This document shows, in pieces, positions 6,243 to 12,193 of a stretch of DNA of 12,824 nt; within the stretch, counting starts at the first letter, position 1, and every line of letters begins with the position of its first letter. Source of the stretch: a bacterium (GTDB lineage Bacteria; UBP15; UBA6099; DSWB01); NCBI GenBank assembly GCA_020061125.1, contig JAGUYV010000368.1, forward strand, positions 1-12,824, given 5' to 3'. A program made the translations under genes and the position numbers. The notes beneath the pieces were generated by a model. The model had not been told where the DNA came from. It searched no databases and saw only the letters and a program-made list of their open reading frames with translations.

Positions 6243-6945
6243 TGTCGTTCAGCGTCTCGCTTGCCTCTCGATAATACAAACAAAATCTGTTCCACCATAT
6301 TCTTTTGCCATTCCAATTTTTTGACAAAAAGAAGCGTAGCGATTCTTTATGGTTTTTGTTACTCATAATCTCAGATAATGATAACCCACGCAAGGAATCA
6401 GGATATGATTTGTCAAGAAGCCAAACAGCAATATATGTCTGCCTATGTGGATTTAGCATTTGTGTCCTTACCCAATTCACGTCATCTTTCGAAAACATTC
6501 GTGTACTGTGCCGTTCATAATAATCCATACCGTGTCTTATTTGCATTTGATACCAACCGATTGATCGCCGATCGCCATTATTGAATTCGGAAAGAACAAT
6601 GCTCCCAACGGTGTTGAGCTGATTAAGGAATGGAACACCAGCAGCATATCTTTCGACATACAATATCGTCGCCACCAATTCGGCTGAAATATTCTTGCTG
6701 TTAGCGGCTCCTAATATGGTTCCTTTTACGGCAGTTATCGCCTGTCTTGCGTCAACCGCATCTCTTCCGTCTGGATCAACATAATATACAGGATTTTGAT
6801 AAACATAGCCGTACAAGTTGACATCCCAACTGCTATCTTCTTGAAGAAAACGGCCTGTTGCCGGATCGTATTGTCTTGAACAAGCCTTGGATGACCATAA
6901 AAACAAAATGAGAAGCACTCCCAAATAGAAACCGCATCTGTTCAT
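6235..6945 (-). CDS. Mini-Rhs secreted effector with lysozyme/transglycosylase-like C-terminal domain
   Basis: The protein has 236 residues from the ATG at 6945. That ATG overlaps the stop of the upstream gene (ATGA) and has AGAGGA six bases before it; an upstream in-frame ATG at 6966 would bury the signal peptide. Residues 1-23 form a signal peptide (GVLLILFLWSSKA). A cysteine at 22 could alternatively be a lipid attachment site, though the lipobox is poor. Residues 24-61 are the Rhs terminal tag (RQYDPATGRFLQED, YGYVYQNPV, VDPDG). The C-terminal domain contains ISAELVATILYVERYAAG (E98 as putative catalytic acid) and SIGWYQMQI (128-136), the order and spacing found in lytic transglycosylase/lysozyme-like folds. 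It would therefore cut peptidoglycan glycan strands, probably in the periplasm of self or competitor. The domain match is by motif only. As in its neighbour, the large Rhs shell is missing entirely. Confidence 0.8.
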   Translation of the reverse strand: MNRCGFYLGVLLILFLWSSKACSRQYDPATGRFLQEDSSWDVNLYGYVYQNPVYYVDPDGRDAVDARQAITAVKGTILGAANSKNISAELVATILYVERYAAGVPFLNQLNTVGSIVLSEFNNGDRRSIGWYQMQIRHGMDYYERHSTRMFSKDDVNWVRTQMLNPHRQTYIAVWLLDKSYPDSLRGLSLSEIMSNKNHKESLRFFLSKNWNGKRIWWNRFCLYYREASETLNDND

Positions 6946-7907
6946 TTCTGATCCTCTTTCTCCCAAAAACCCTTTTGCAGCGTCTTCTGGTACTCTGCGT
7001 AATTTTCGTCAATCATTGGGGGCAGGCCCAGAGCCTCCGCCCTGTCCATGGTGTTATTGGCTTTCCACAAAAAGAAATCATAGCGATCCGGATTGGCCAC
7101 AGCCATATCATAATAGGCCGATGCAAGGGAGGCTTTAATTTCAGCCCCGGTTGGCTGCAGTTTGGCGGCGAGTTCCAAGTATCGGACTCCCCTCCTTATG
7201 TCTCCGTTCATGGCCCAATGGCGGCCGTTCTCGGCGATCATCTCTCCCATAAACTCCCGGTAGGTCAGGATTTTCATATATGCGCCGCTCTTGATTCCTG
7301 CTTCCGGAACTTGCATAACATAGATATATTCCTCGTCCGAGCTGTACCCGCCGGTAGTTGCCTCGATATTCCGCATCTCCAAACCAGGATCGTCGTATCT
7401 CAAGAAGATGTGCTGCGGGGCACTCACCGGGTATATGGGATAGCGCAATCTCTGGGCCACTGCAAGATACAGCAAGGGCATTGTCCAACAGCTTCCTTTC
7501 TCTGTGTCCATCAGACCGTTAATGGTCCGGTTTGATTTCTTTCTGCCAAGAATGTCGTCCTTGTCGTATTCAAAACCCAGTACCTTGAAAAAATATGTAT
7601 TCATGACCCGGATTCTGGTGTCTGAATCATCTTGCCCGATACGCGCCATCTTCACTTTGATATCTATGGCCATCATGTCCAGAAGCATGTTATACCGTTC
7701 AATATCAAGCTCTGGATAGTGTGTTTCTTTTGCGAAGACAAGCGCAAGCCAGCCTATGTCTATCTCGTCCTCTTGGAGAACAGCGATTTTCTCCATGTCA
7801 TTAATGGTTGCTATTTCCTTGACCGGATACTCATAGGGATATGCCAAAGCCGAACCCATCAAGAGCCACATGAAACAGAGCGCTGTTGCTTTTTTTAATA
7901 CAGTCAT
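6942..7907 (-). CDS. Secreted transglutaminase-like (SirB1/core2-type) protein with TPR-like tail
   Basis: The ATG at 7907 gives 321 residues starting with a clean signal peptide (MTVLKKATALCFMWLLMGSALA, cleaved before YPYEYP). The reading frame stays open to 8027 but the added part would bury that signal, and no better ribosome site is seen. Residues about 50-190 resemble the SirB1 / transglutaminase-core-2 family: a helical lead, then GSCWTMPLLYLAVAQRLRYP with C140, PQHIFLRY with H166, and the NIEATTGG segment (180-187). These are positioned as a Cys-His-(Asp/Asn) triad. A TPR-like helix pair (RRGVRYLELAAKLQP then AEIKASLASAYYDMAV) follows at about 245-280. It is the first gene of the minus-strand operon and overlaps the first mini-Rhs gene (ATGA). 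It could be a processing protease, a cross-linking or cleaving effector, or an unrelated periplasmic protein. The family assignment is moderate; the role is unknown. Confidence 0.7.
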   Translation of the reverse strand: MTVLKKATALCFMWLLMGSALAYPYEYPVKEIATINDMEKIAVLQEDEIDIGWLALVFAKETHYPELDIERYNMLLDMMAIDIKVKMARIGQDDSDTRIRVMNTYFFKVLGFEYDKDDILGRKKSNRTINGLMDTEKGSCWTMPLLYLAVAQRLRYPIYPVSAPQHIFLRYDDPGLEMRNIEATTGGYSSDEEYIYVMQVPEAGIKSGAYMKILTYREFMGEMIAENGRHWAMNGDIRRGVRYLELAAKLQPTGAEIKASLASAYYDMAVANPDRYDFFLWKANNTMDRAEALGLPPMIDENYAEYQKTLQKGFWEKEDQK

Positions 7908-8025
7908 GATAAAACGCTCAATATAGATGCTTTCAGGATACAACAAAGCAAGCCTTTTGTACAGATGGTTTTTTAACAAGGCCACGCTGAAACTCCAACC
8001 AAGGGCCATCTTTATGTGCGGTGAC

Positions 8026-8083
8026 ATTCCCAGATTCGTTTTATCTCGTTGTGATACCCCCCGTTTTGTTCATGTCTGGGAAT
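8026..8083. repeat. Nine-base inverted repeat at the island's right margin
   Basis: ATTCCCAGA (8026-8034) and TCTGGGAAT (8075-8083) are perfect reverse complements 40 bases apart. They sit where AT-rich island sequence turns into the GC-rich backbone. The arms could be a regulatory operator, an RNA hairpin or the remains of a recombination site. The sequence itself does not decide, and no matching copy was seen at the left margin. Confidence 0.4.
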
Positions 8084-8135
8084 TTGAAGATGCAGCCCGG
8101 GAGTTGCCGCGGCGGGGCCGGGCGGGCGCACGGCC

Positions 8136-8165
8136 TTCCTGTTGCGGCGCGGATGGCGTTATAAT
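8136..8165 (+). promoter_or_regulatory. Candidate promoter for response regulator-HtrA operon
   Basis: There is a consensus TATAAT at 8160-8165 with a weak TTCCTG (8136-8141) 18 bases upstream. The transcript would start near 8172, about 65 bases before the response regulator ATG. The exact TATAAT in GC-rich surroundings is the main support; the same hexamer precedes the M23 and MBL genes. Confidence 0.45.
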
Positions 8166-8236
8166 GTAATGATTACCAGGCGCACGCGGCCGGGGCGACG
8201 ATCCGGCGGCGGCGCGGAACCGGGATATTAAGCGTC

Positions 8237-8629
8237 ATGGCCCACTTGCTCATTGCCGACGACAATGAGGGCATCAGGGAATTGTACGCGCTGGAGTTCG
8301 AGAGCCGCGGCCACACGGTGACCACGGCCGCGGACGGCGAGCAGGCGCTGGCCCTTTGCCGCGCGCAGCGGTTCGACGCCGTGATCCTCGACATCGGCAT
8401 GCCCGAGAAGAGCGGCCTCGAGGTGCTGGGCGACATCGCGGTGTGCCACGGCGGCACACCGGTGATCGTGAACACCGCGTATCCCATGTTCAAGATGGAC
8501 TTCCGCGCGCTGCGCGCCAGCGCCTGGCTCACCAAATCCTCGAAGCTCGAGGGGCTGTTCGATGCCGTGGACAAGGTGCTCCAGGGTCCGCGCAAGGCCC
8601 CTGGCGGCCAGGGAGACGATAACCCATGA
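8237..8629 (+). CDS. Single-domain response regulator (REC only)
   Basis: The protein has 130 residues comprising one receiver domain with no output domain. The acidic pocket is D8/D9, the phospho-acceptor is D52 in VILDIGMPEKSG, and the switch residues are T80 (NTAY) and K100 (LTKSS), all intact. Such CheY/Spo0F-type proteins pass a phosphate or bind a partner when phosphorylated; no histidine kinase is in the window. Its TGA overlaps the ATG of the HtrA-type protease by four bases, so the two are translationally coupled and probably share the promoter at 8136-8165. This pairing suggests the regulator responds to the same stress as the protease (inference). The ribosome binding site is weak. 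Confidence 0.9.
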   Translation: MAHLLIADDNEGIRELYALEFESRGHTVTTAADGEQALALCRAQRFDAVILDIGMPEKSGLEVLGDIAVCHGGTPVIVNTAYPMFKMDFRALRASAWLTKSSKLEGLFDAVDKVLQGPRKAPGGQGDDNP

Positions 8630-9864
8630 AAGCCCGTTCCAGCGCCCTGCCCCTGGTGGCGCTCGTGTTGGCCATTATGTTCGCGTTCGCGGGCCTGGTG
8701 CTGTTCGCCCAGAGCAGCGCCCTGCCCGGCAGCGTGCGCAGGCTGCTCCAGAGCGAGGACGCGCGCGTCCCCGCGCCTCAAAGGCCGGACCCCAGCGTGG
8801 AGTTGACAAACCTCCAGGAAGCGTTCGTGCGCATCGCGCAGCTCGTGAAGCCCGCCGTGGTCAACATCACGGTCACGGGCCGCGCATCCGGCGGCGGCGC
8901 CCCCTTCAAATTTGACGATCAGCACCGAAAGTTCTTCGATGACGACGAGGATATGGAGAAGTTTTTCAAGCAGTTCGAGATGCCCGACGCGCCCATGGAG
9001 AGCATGGGCACGGGCTTCATCTTCGACCCCGCGGGCTACATCGTGACCAACAACCATGTGGTGCAGGACGCCAAGGGCATCACGGTCAAGCTCAACGACG
9101 GCCGGGTGCTGGACGCGGAGCTTGTGGGCGCGGATCCAAGCACGGATCTTGCGGTGATAAAAATCAAGGCGGACAAGCCCCTGCCCGTGGCCGAGTTCGG
9201 GGACAGCGACGCGATCAATGTGGGTGAGTGGGCCGTGGCCATCGGCAATCCGTTCGGGTTCGAGCAGACCGTGACCGCGGGCATCATCAGCGCCAAGGGC
9301 CGCACGGTGATCGGCGCGGGCGCATATAACCCGTACAATGATTTCATCCAGACGGACGCGGCCATCAACCCCGGCAACAGCGGCGGCCCCCTGGTGTCCA
9401 TTGACGGCAATGTGATCGGCATCAACACGGCTATCTATTCGCGCATGGGCGGGTACATGGGCATCGGCTTCGCCATCCCCATCAACCAGGCCAAAAGCGT
9501 GATTATGGATTTGAAGAAACGGGGCAAGGTGGTTCGCGGCTGGCTCGGGGTGTCCATCGCGGACATTGACAAGGACCTGGCCCGCGAGTTCAAGCTCGAC
9601 ACGGCCGCGGGCGTGGTGGTGGTGGAAACCTTCAAGGGCCACCCCGCGCACAAGGCGGGCATTAAACCGGGAGACATTCTTCTGGAATTCAACGGCAAAC
9701 CCGTGAAAACCGTGCGCGGCCTCCAGCAGATGGTGGCCGAGACGCCCGTGAACTCCAAAGCCGCCGTGAAAATCCGCCGCGGCAAGGATTCGAAAACTCT
9801 CGAATTGACAGTTGCCGAACGGCCCCAGGACCCCGATGCGATCGCGCCGCAGCCACGGCGCTGA
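8626..9864 (+). CDS. HtrA/Deg-family periplasmic serine protease, single PDZ
   Basis: This 412-residue protein degrades or refolds damaged envelope proteins. An N-terminal hydrophobic segment (about 8-26) is a signal anchor. The trypsin-like domain spans about 65-290 with catalytic H144 (TNNHVV), D174 (STDLAVIKI) and S252 (NPGNSGGPL). An acidic, Phe-rich insertion (FKFDDQHRKFFDDDEDMEKF, about 93-115) lies in the regulatory LA-loop region. One PDZ domain follows at about 300-395 (GWLGVSI, then AHKAGIKPGDILLEFNGKPV). Classical DegP and DegQ have two PDZ domains; a single PDZ with an anchor is closer to DegS or short HtrA, so no gene symbol is given. It is coupled to the response regulator gene (ATGA overlap). 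The next gene is 53 bases downstream and may be co-transcribed. Confidence 0.93.
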   Translation: MKARSSALPLVALVLAIMFAFAGLVLFAQSSALPGSVRRLLQSEDARVPAPQRPDPSVELTNLQEAFVRIAQLVKPAVVNITVTGRASGGGAPFKFDDQHRKFFDDDEDMEKFFKQFEMPDAPMESMGTGFIFDPAGYIVTNNHVVQDAKGITVKLNDGRVLDAELVGADPSTDLAVIKIKADKPLPVAEFGDSDAINVGEWAVAIGNPFGFEQTVTAGIISAKGRTVIGAGAYNPYNDFIQTDAAINPGNSGGPLVSIDGNVIGINTAIYSRMGGYMGIGFAIPINQAKSVIMDLKKRGKVVRGWLGVSIADIDKDLAREFKLDTAAGVVVVETFKGHPAHKAGIKPGDILLEFNGKPVKTVRGLQQMVAETPVNSKAAVKIRRGKDSKTLELTVAERPQDPDAIAPQPRR

Positions 9865-9917
9865 CGAGCGGACACCGCACGCAACGCGCGCCCTTTCCGC
9901 CATAAAGGTATTTGACC

Positions 9918-10772
9918 ATGGACGCAAGAATTCCGCTCAACAACCCGGACAACGCGCACGCCATGGAGCGGCCCCTGCGCATCGCCCTGGTGCAGCACCG
10001 CCGCAACCGGTTCGACCCGCCCGACAATCAGGCGCGCATGAACCGCGTGCTGCCCGCCATCGAGAATGTGGACATCGTGCTGCTGCCCGAGAACTGGCGC
10101 GGCGTGGCCCCGGTCTCCGGAGCCGAACTCGACGACATGCTCGCCCTTTGGTGCGAATTCGCCGCGCGACAGAATTACACCCTCCTCACCGGCGGCACAT
10201 TCGTCACGGACGGCTCGGGCGTACGCGACATCTGCCATGTGATCGGGCCAGACGGAACCGTGCTGGGCGCGGCCGACAAGATTTTCCCGTCCGAGCCGGT
10301 GGGCGAGCGCGCGTACCTCACCGGCGGCGACCGCCTGCCCGTGTTCCAGGCTGCGGGCGTGACATTCGGCGTGCTCATCTGCATTGACATGATGTACCCC
10401 GAGCTGGCGCGCTCCCTGGCGCTGCGCGGCGCCGCGGTGATTTTCAACCCCGCCAACATCCCCATCGCGCGCATCGGGCTGTGGCACAGCCTCATCCGCA
10501 TCCGCGCCGCGGAAAACACGGTGTTCACGGTGTTCGCCACCAACACGGGCACCACATACCCGGACTACCGCAATGTGCTGGGGCACAGCGCCGCGGCCGC
10601 GCCCTACGGCGAACTCATTTTCGAGGCGGGCCAGGAGTCCGGCGTGCACATCATCGAGCTGGACATCGCCGCGGCACACTCCCTGCGCACGCGATGGCCC
10701 TACCTCAAGGACCTCGAGGCCGTGGACGATTTTTCCGGGGAAACCGTGAGCTTCGCGCCCGGCGCACGGTGA
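9918..10772 (+). CDS. Carbon-nitrogen hydrolase (nitrilase superfamily)
   Basis: The protein has 284 residues from the ATG at 9918 (AAAGG nine bases upstream); a TTG at 9912 and an ATG at 9963 are alternatives. The first 15 residues precede the conserved start of the fold (PLRIALVQHR). The catalytic triad is complete: E58 in LPENW, K121 in ADKIFPSEP and C155 in GVLICIDMMYPE. Superfamily members hydrolyse amides, N-carbamoyl compounds or nitriles in the cytoplasm. The region after the cysteine (RSLALRGAAVIFNPANIP) is typical of the amidase/omega-amidase-like branches, but the substrate cannot be told from sequence. There is no signal peptide. It lies between the HtrA and FmdE genes, spaced by 53 and 81 bases, possibly in one transcript. 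Confidence 0.88.
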   Translation: MDARIPLNNPDNAHAMERPLRIALVQHRRNRFDPPDNQARMNRVLPAIENVDIVLLPENWRGVAPVSGAELDDMLALWCEFAARQNYTLLTGGTFVTDGSGVRDICHVIGPDGTVLGAADKIFPSEPVGERAYLTGGDRLPVFQAAGVTFGVLICIDMMYPELARSLALRGAAVIFNPANIPIARIGLWHSLIRIRAAENTVFTVFATNTGTTYPDYRNVLGHSAAAAPYGELIFEAGQESGVHIIELDIAAAHSLRTRWPYLKDLEAVDDFSGETVSFAPGAR

Positions 10773-10853
10773 TTTCTCCAGCCGCGGAACCCTGCGCCGC
10801 GCTTCTTGTTTTCAACTCCAGAAGGCGGCAACATCCGATGGAGGCTCGAACCC

Positions 10854-11429
10854 ATGACCGGCGAACAGGTTTTTCAGAGTGAGGAGTTCCAGAAATGCGT
10901 GGCGTTCCACGGGCATTTCTGTCCCGGCTTGAGCATCGGGTTCAGGGCGGCCAGAGCGGGCCTGGAGTGGCTGGCCGAAAACCGGTCCGAAGACGAACAG
11001 GTGGCGGCCGTGGTGGAAAATGACGCCTGCGGCGTGGACGCGGTGCAGGCGCTCACGGGCTGCACCTTCGGCAAGGGCAACCTCATCTTCCGCGACCTGG
11101 GCAAGCAGGCCTTCACCTTTTACAGCCGCGGCTCGGGCCGCGCCGTGCGCATCAGCCTCAAGCCCGGCGCGCTGGACCCCGTTTCTTCGGACGGGCGCGT
11201 CGAGCCGCAGCCGCCACAATCCATGCGCCACAACAAGGGCATCCGCATCCTGGGCATGCCCCTCGAGGACCTGTTCACCGTCACCGAGGTGGCCGAACCC
11301 GCGCCCCCCAAAGCGCGCATCCACAACTCCGTGATCTGCGCCCAATGCGGAGAGCCGACCATGGAAACCCGCACCGAGCACAAGGGCGGCCGCGCCCTGT
11401 GCCTGGACTGCGCCGCGCGCACGGATTGA
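10854..11429 (+). CDS. FmdE-family protein with C-terminal C4 zinc finger
   Basis: The protein has 191 residues from the ATG at 10854 with GGAGG nine bases upstream. The N-terminal domain (about 1-130) shows FmdE family hallmarks: FHGHFCPGL (H19, H21, C23), NDACGVDAVQALTGCT (C59, C70) and GNLIFRDLGKQAF. The last 30 residues form a zinc finger with C162/C165 and C183/C186 (ICAQCG, then LCLDCA). FmdE was named for formylmethanofuran dehydrogenase, but in bacteria the family is found without that complex and is linked to metal- or molybdopterin-related metabolism in anaerobes. No fmd/fwd genes are near, so methanofuran chemistry is not implied. All putative metal ligands are retained. It lies downstream of the nitrilase gene and upstream of the hemerythrin gene, which has its own promoter. 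Confidence 0.88.
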   Translation: MTGEQVFQSEEFQKCVAFHGHFCPGLSIGFRAARAGLEWLAENRSEDEQVAAVVENDACGVDAVQALTGCTFGKGNLIFRDLGKQAFTFYSRGSGRAVRISLKPGALDPVSSDGRVEPQPPQSMRHNKGIRILGMPLEDLFTVTEVAEPAPPKARIHNSVICAQCGEPTMETRTEHKGGRALCLDCAARTD

Positions 11430-11455
11430 CGCACACGCACCTTTTCTGGTACAAA
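11426..11455 (+). promoter_or_regulatory. Promoter for bacteriohemerythrin
   Basis: TTGACG (11426-11431) overlaps the stop codon of the FmdE gene. An 18-base spacer ends in an extended -10 (TG at 11447-11448, TACAAA at 11450-11455). The predicted transcript start is near 11462, about 27 bases before the ATG. This allows independent expression of the hemerythrin. Confidence 0.5.
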
Positions 11456-11488
11456 TGTGTCATGCAGTCATGACAGGGGGAATCTCGC

Positions 11489-11884
11489 ATGGAATGGTCC
11501 GCGGATCTGGAAATCGGCATCGAGCAGATTGACGAACAGCACCGCCGCTTCTTCGATTTCGTCATGGATCTCCGGGAATCCGATGATACAAAGCTCGACG
11601 AAAAATTCGAGTTTCTCAAGAACTACGCCCTGGAGCACTTCGACGCCGAAGAAGCGTTCATGGAAGCGCACGAATATCCGAGGCTCAACGAGCACGCGCA
11701 ACTGCATGTGGATTTCATCCGCAAGTATTCAGACATGGCGCGCGAGTTCCTGGAGTTCGGTTCGCCGGGGCCGGACCTTGACAGCATCCGGGAGATGGCT
11801 GAAACCTGGCTCGTGAACCACATCTCCGGAGCGGACGCGGATTATGCGAAATTCACACGGGAAAAACGCTCGGAAAATCAGTAG
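11489..11884 (+). CDS. Bacteriohemerythrin
   Basis: This 131-residue four-helix bundle holds a non-haem di-iron site that binds O2 reversibly. All seven expected ligands are visible: H18 (IDEQH), H50 and E54 (HFDAEE), H69 and H73 (NEHAQLH), H111 and D116 (NHISGAD). It is a full-length single-domain cytoplasmic protein with no signal peptide and no fused signalling domain. GGGGG (11476-11480) lies eight bases before the ATG. In anaerobes and microaerophiles such proteins store, deliver or detoxify oxygen, or sense it for taxis. The CheB-type gene 310 bases downstream makes a sensing role worth considering but does not prove it. Confidence 0.95.
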   Translation: MEWSADLEIGIEQIDEQHRRFFDFVMDLRESDDTKLDEKFEFLKNYALEHFDAEEAFMEAHEYPRLNEHAQLHVDFIRKYSDMAREFLEFGSPGPDLDSIREMAETWLVNHISGADADYAKFTREKRSENQ

Positions 11885-12193
11885 CTTCCACGGCAAATCA
11901 CAAAAACCGCCGGTAATGCGCGGAACATAAAAACATAAGCCCGCGTTCAAAATCCCCGATTATTCCATTTTTGCATTTGTTGCAAAGCATTTTCGCTTTC
12001 TCTCTCCCCTCGTGTCGCGGTTCCACGACAAATGCTTCATTGAAAAATGACATGCGGATTGCTTGACGCGCGATACTGCGGCGGCCCTGAAATGGCTTGA
12101 ATATACACAGGCCGCGGGAGCAGGGCGCAAGGCCTCGGCGCACCTCGCAAATTCCGGGGGGAAACAAATCCCGGCGCAGGGCCGGAGGGTCAC
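11885..12193. other. Intergenic region between hemerythrin and CheB-type gene
   Basis: The left two thirds are noticeably less GC-rich than the genes on either side. No strong intrinsic terminator follows the hemerythrin stop; a short imperfect stem (CCGC and GCGG near 11910-11925) is the only candidate. Near the CheB-type start, CCGGG and CCCGG can pair 11 bases apart just upstream of the GGAGG. On the minus strand a 30-codon cysteine-containing frame runs 11990-11898. No riboswitch class or RNA gene is recognised. Confidence 0.4.

Larger units (their letters stand above)
3888..8084. other. AT-rich accessory island with minus-strand Rhs-effector operon
   Basis: By eye the base composition and codon use fall sharply from the GC-rich, G/C-ending pattern of the flanks to a balanced, A/T-tolerant pattern between the terminator at 3857-3886 and about 8,085, where GC-rich sequence resumes. 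All five genes inside lie on the minus strand and appear to form one operon, opposite to the neighbours. No integrase, transposase, tRNA or obvious flanking direct repeat is seen. This suggests horizontal acquisition by recombination at intergenic sites, but the mechanism is not visible. A 9-base inverted repeat sits at the right margin. Confidence 0.6.
7908..8236. other. Intergenic region between island operon and response regulator gene
   Basis: About 330 bases separate the divergent genes. The left part is AT-rich like the island and contains a weak minus-strand candidate promoter (TTTGTT 7947-7942, 16 bases, TATATT 7925-7920), which would leave only a very short leader before the ATG at 7907. 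A 9-base inverted repeat spans 8026-8083. At about 8,085 the sequence becomes GC-rich, and a plus-strand -10 lies at 8160-8165. An open frame at 7927-8169 (plus) looks like chance. No RNA gene is recognised. Confidence 0.5.

Noticed and set aside
4976-6945. Mini-Rhs genes as pseudogene tails of a degraded full-length Rhs gene
   Set aside because: Each has its own ribosome site, an intact signal peptide at the same distance from the tag, no internal stops and coupled downstream genes. Decay would not produce this twice. The alternative stays testable by finding relatives.
3888-8084. CRISPR array, tRNA, integrase or transposase linked to the island
   Set aside because: No regularly spaced repeats, no cloverleaf-like sequence and no recombinase motifs were seen at either edge or inside.
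7927-8169. Plus-strand 80-codon frame in the divergent intergenic region (with a doubled PRFV segment)
   Set aside because: It crosses the composition boundary, lacks a ribosome binding site and overlaps the candidate response regulator promoter; the repeat of four residues is too short to mean anything.
8173-9927. Minus-strand open frame of 584 codons opposite the response regulator and HtrA genes
   Set aside because: Both plus-strand genes have complete catalytic or phosphorylation motifs; the antisense translation is low-complexity with no recognisable domain.
12060-12193. Possible cyclic-di-GMP or other riboswitch before the CheB-type gene
   Set aside because: The purine-rich, GC-rich leader suggested a structured RNA, but the conserved core segments of known classes were not found.
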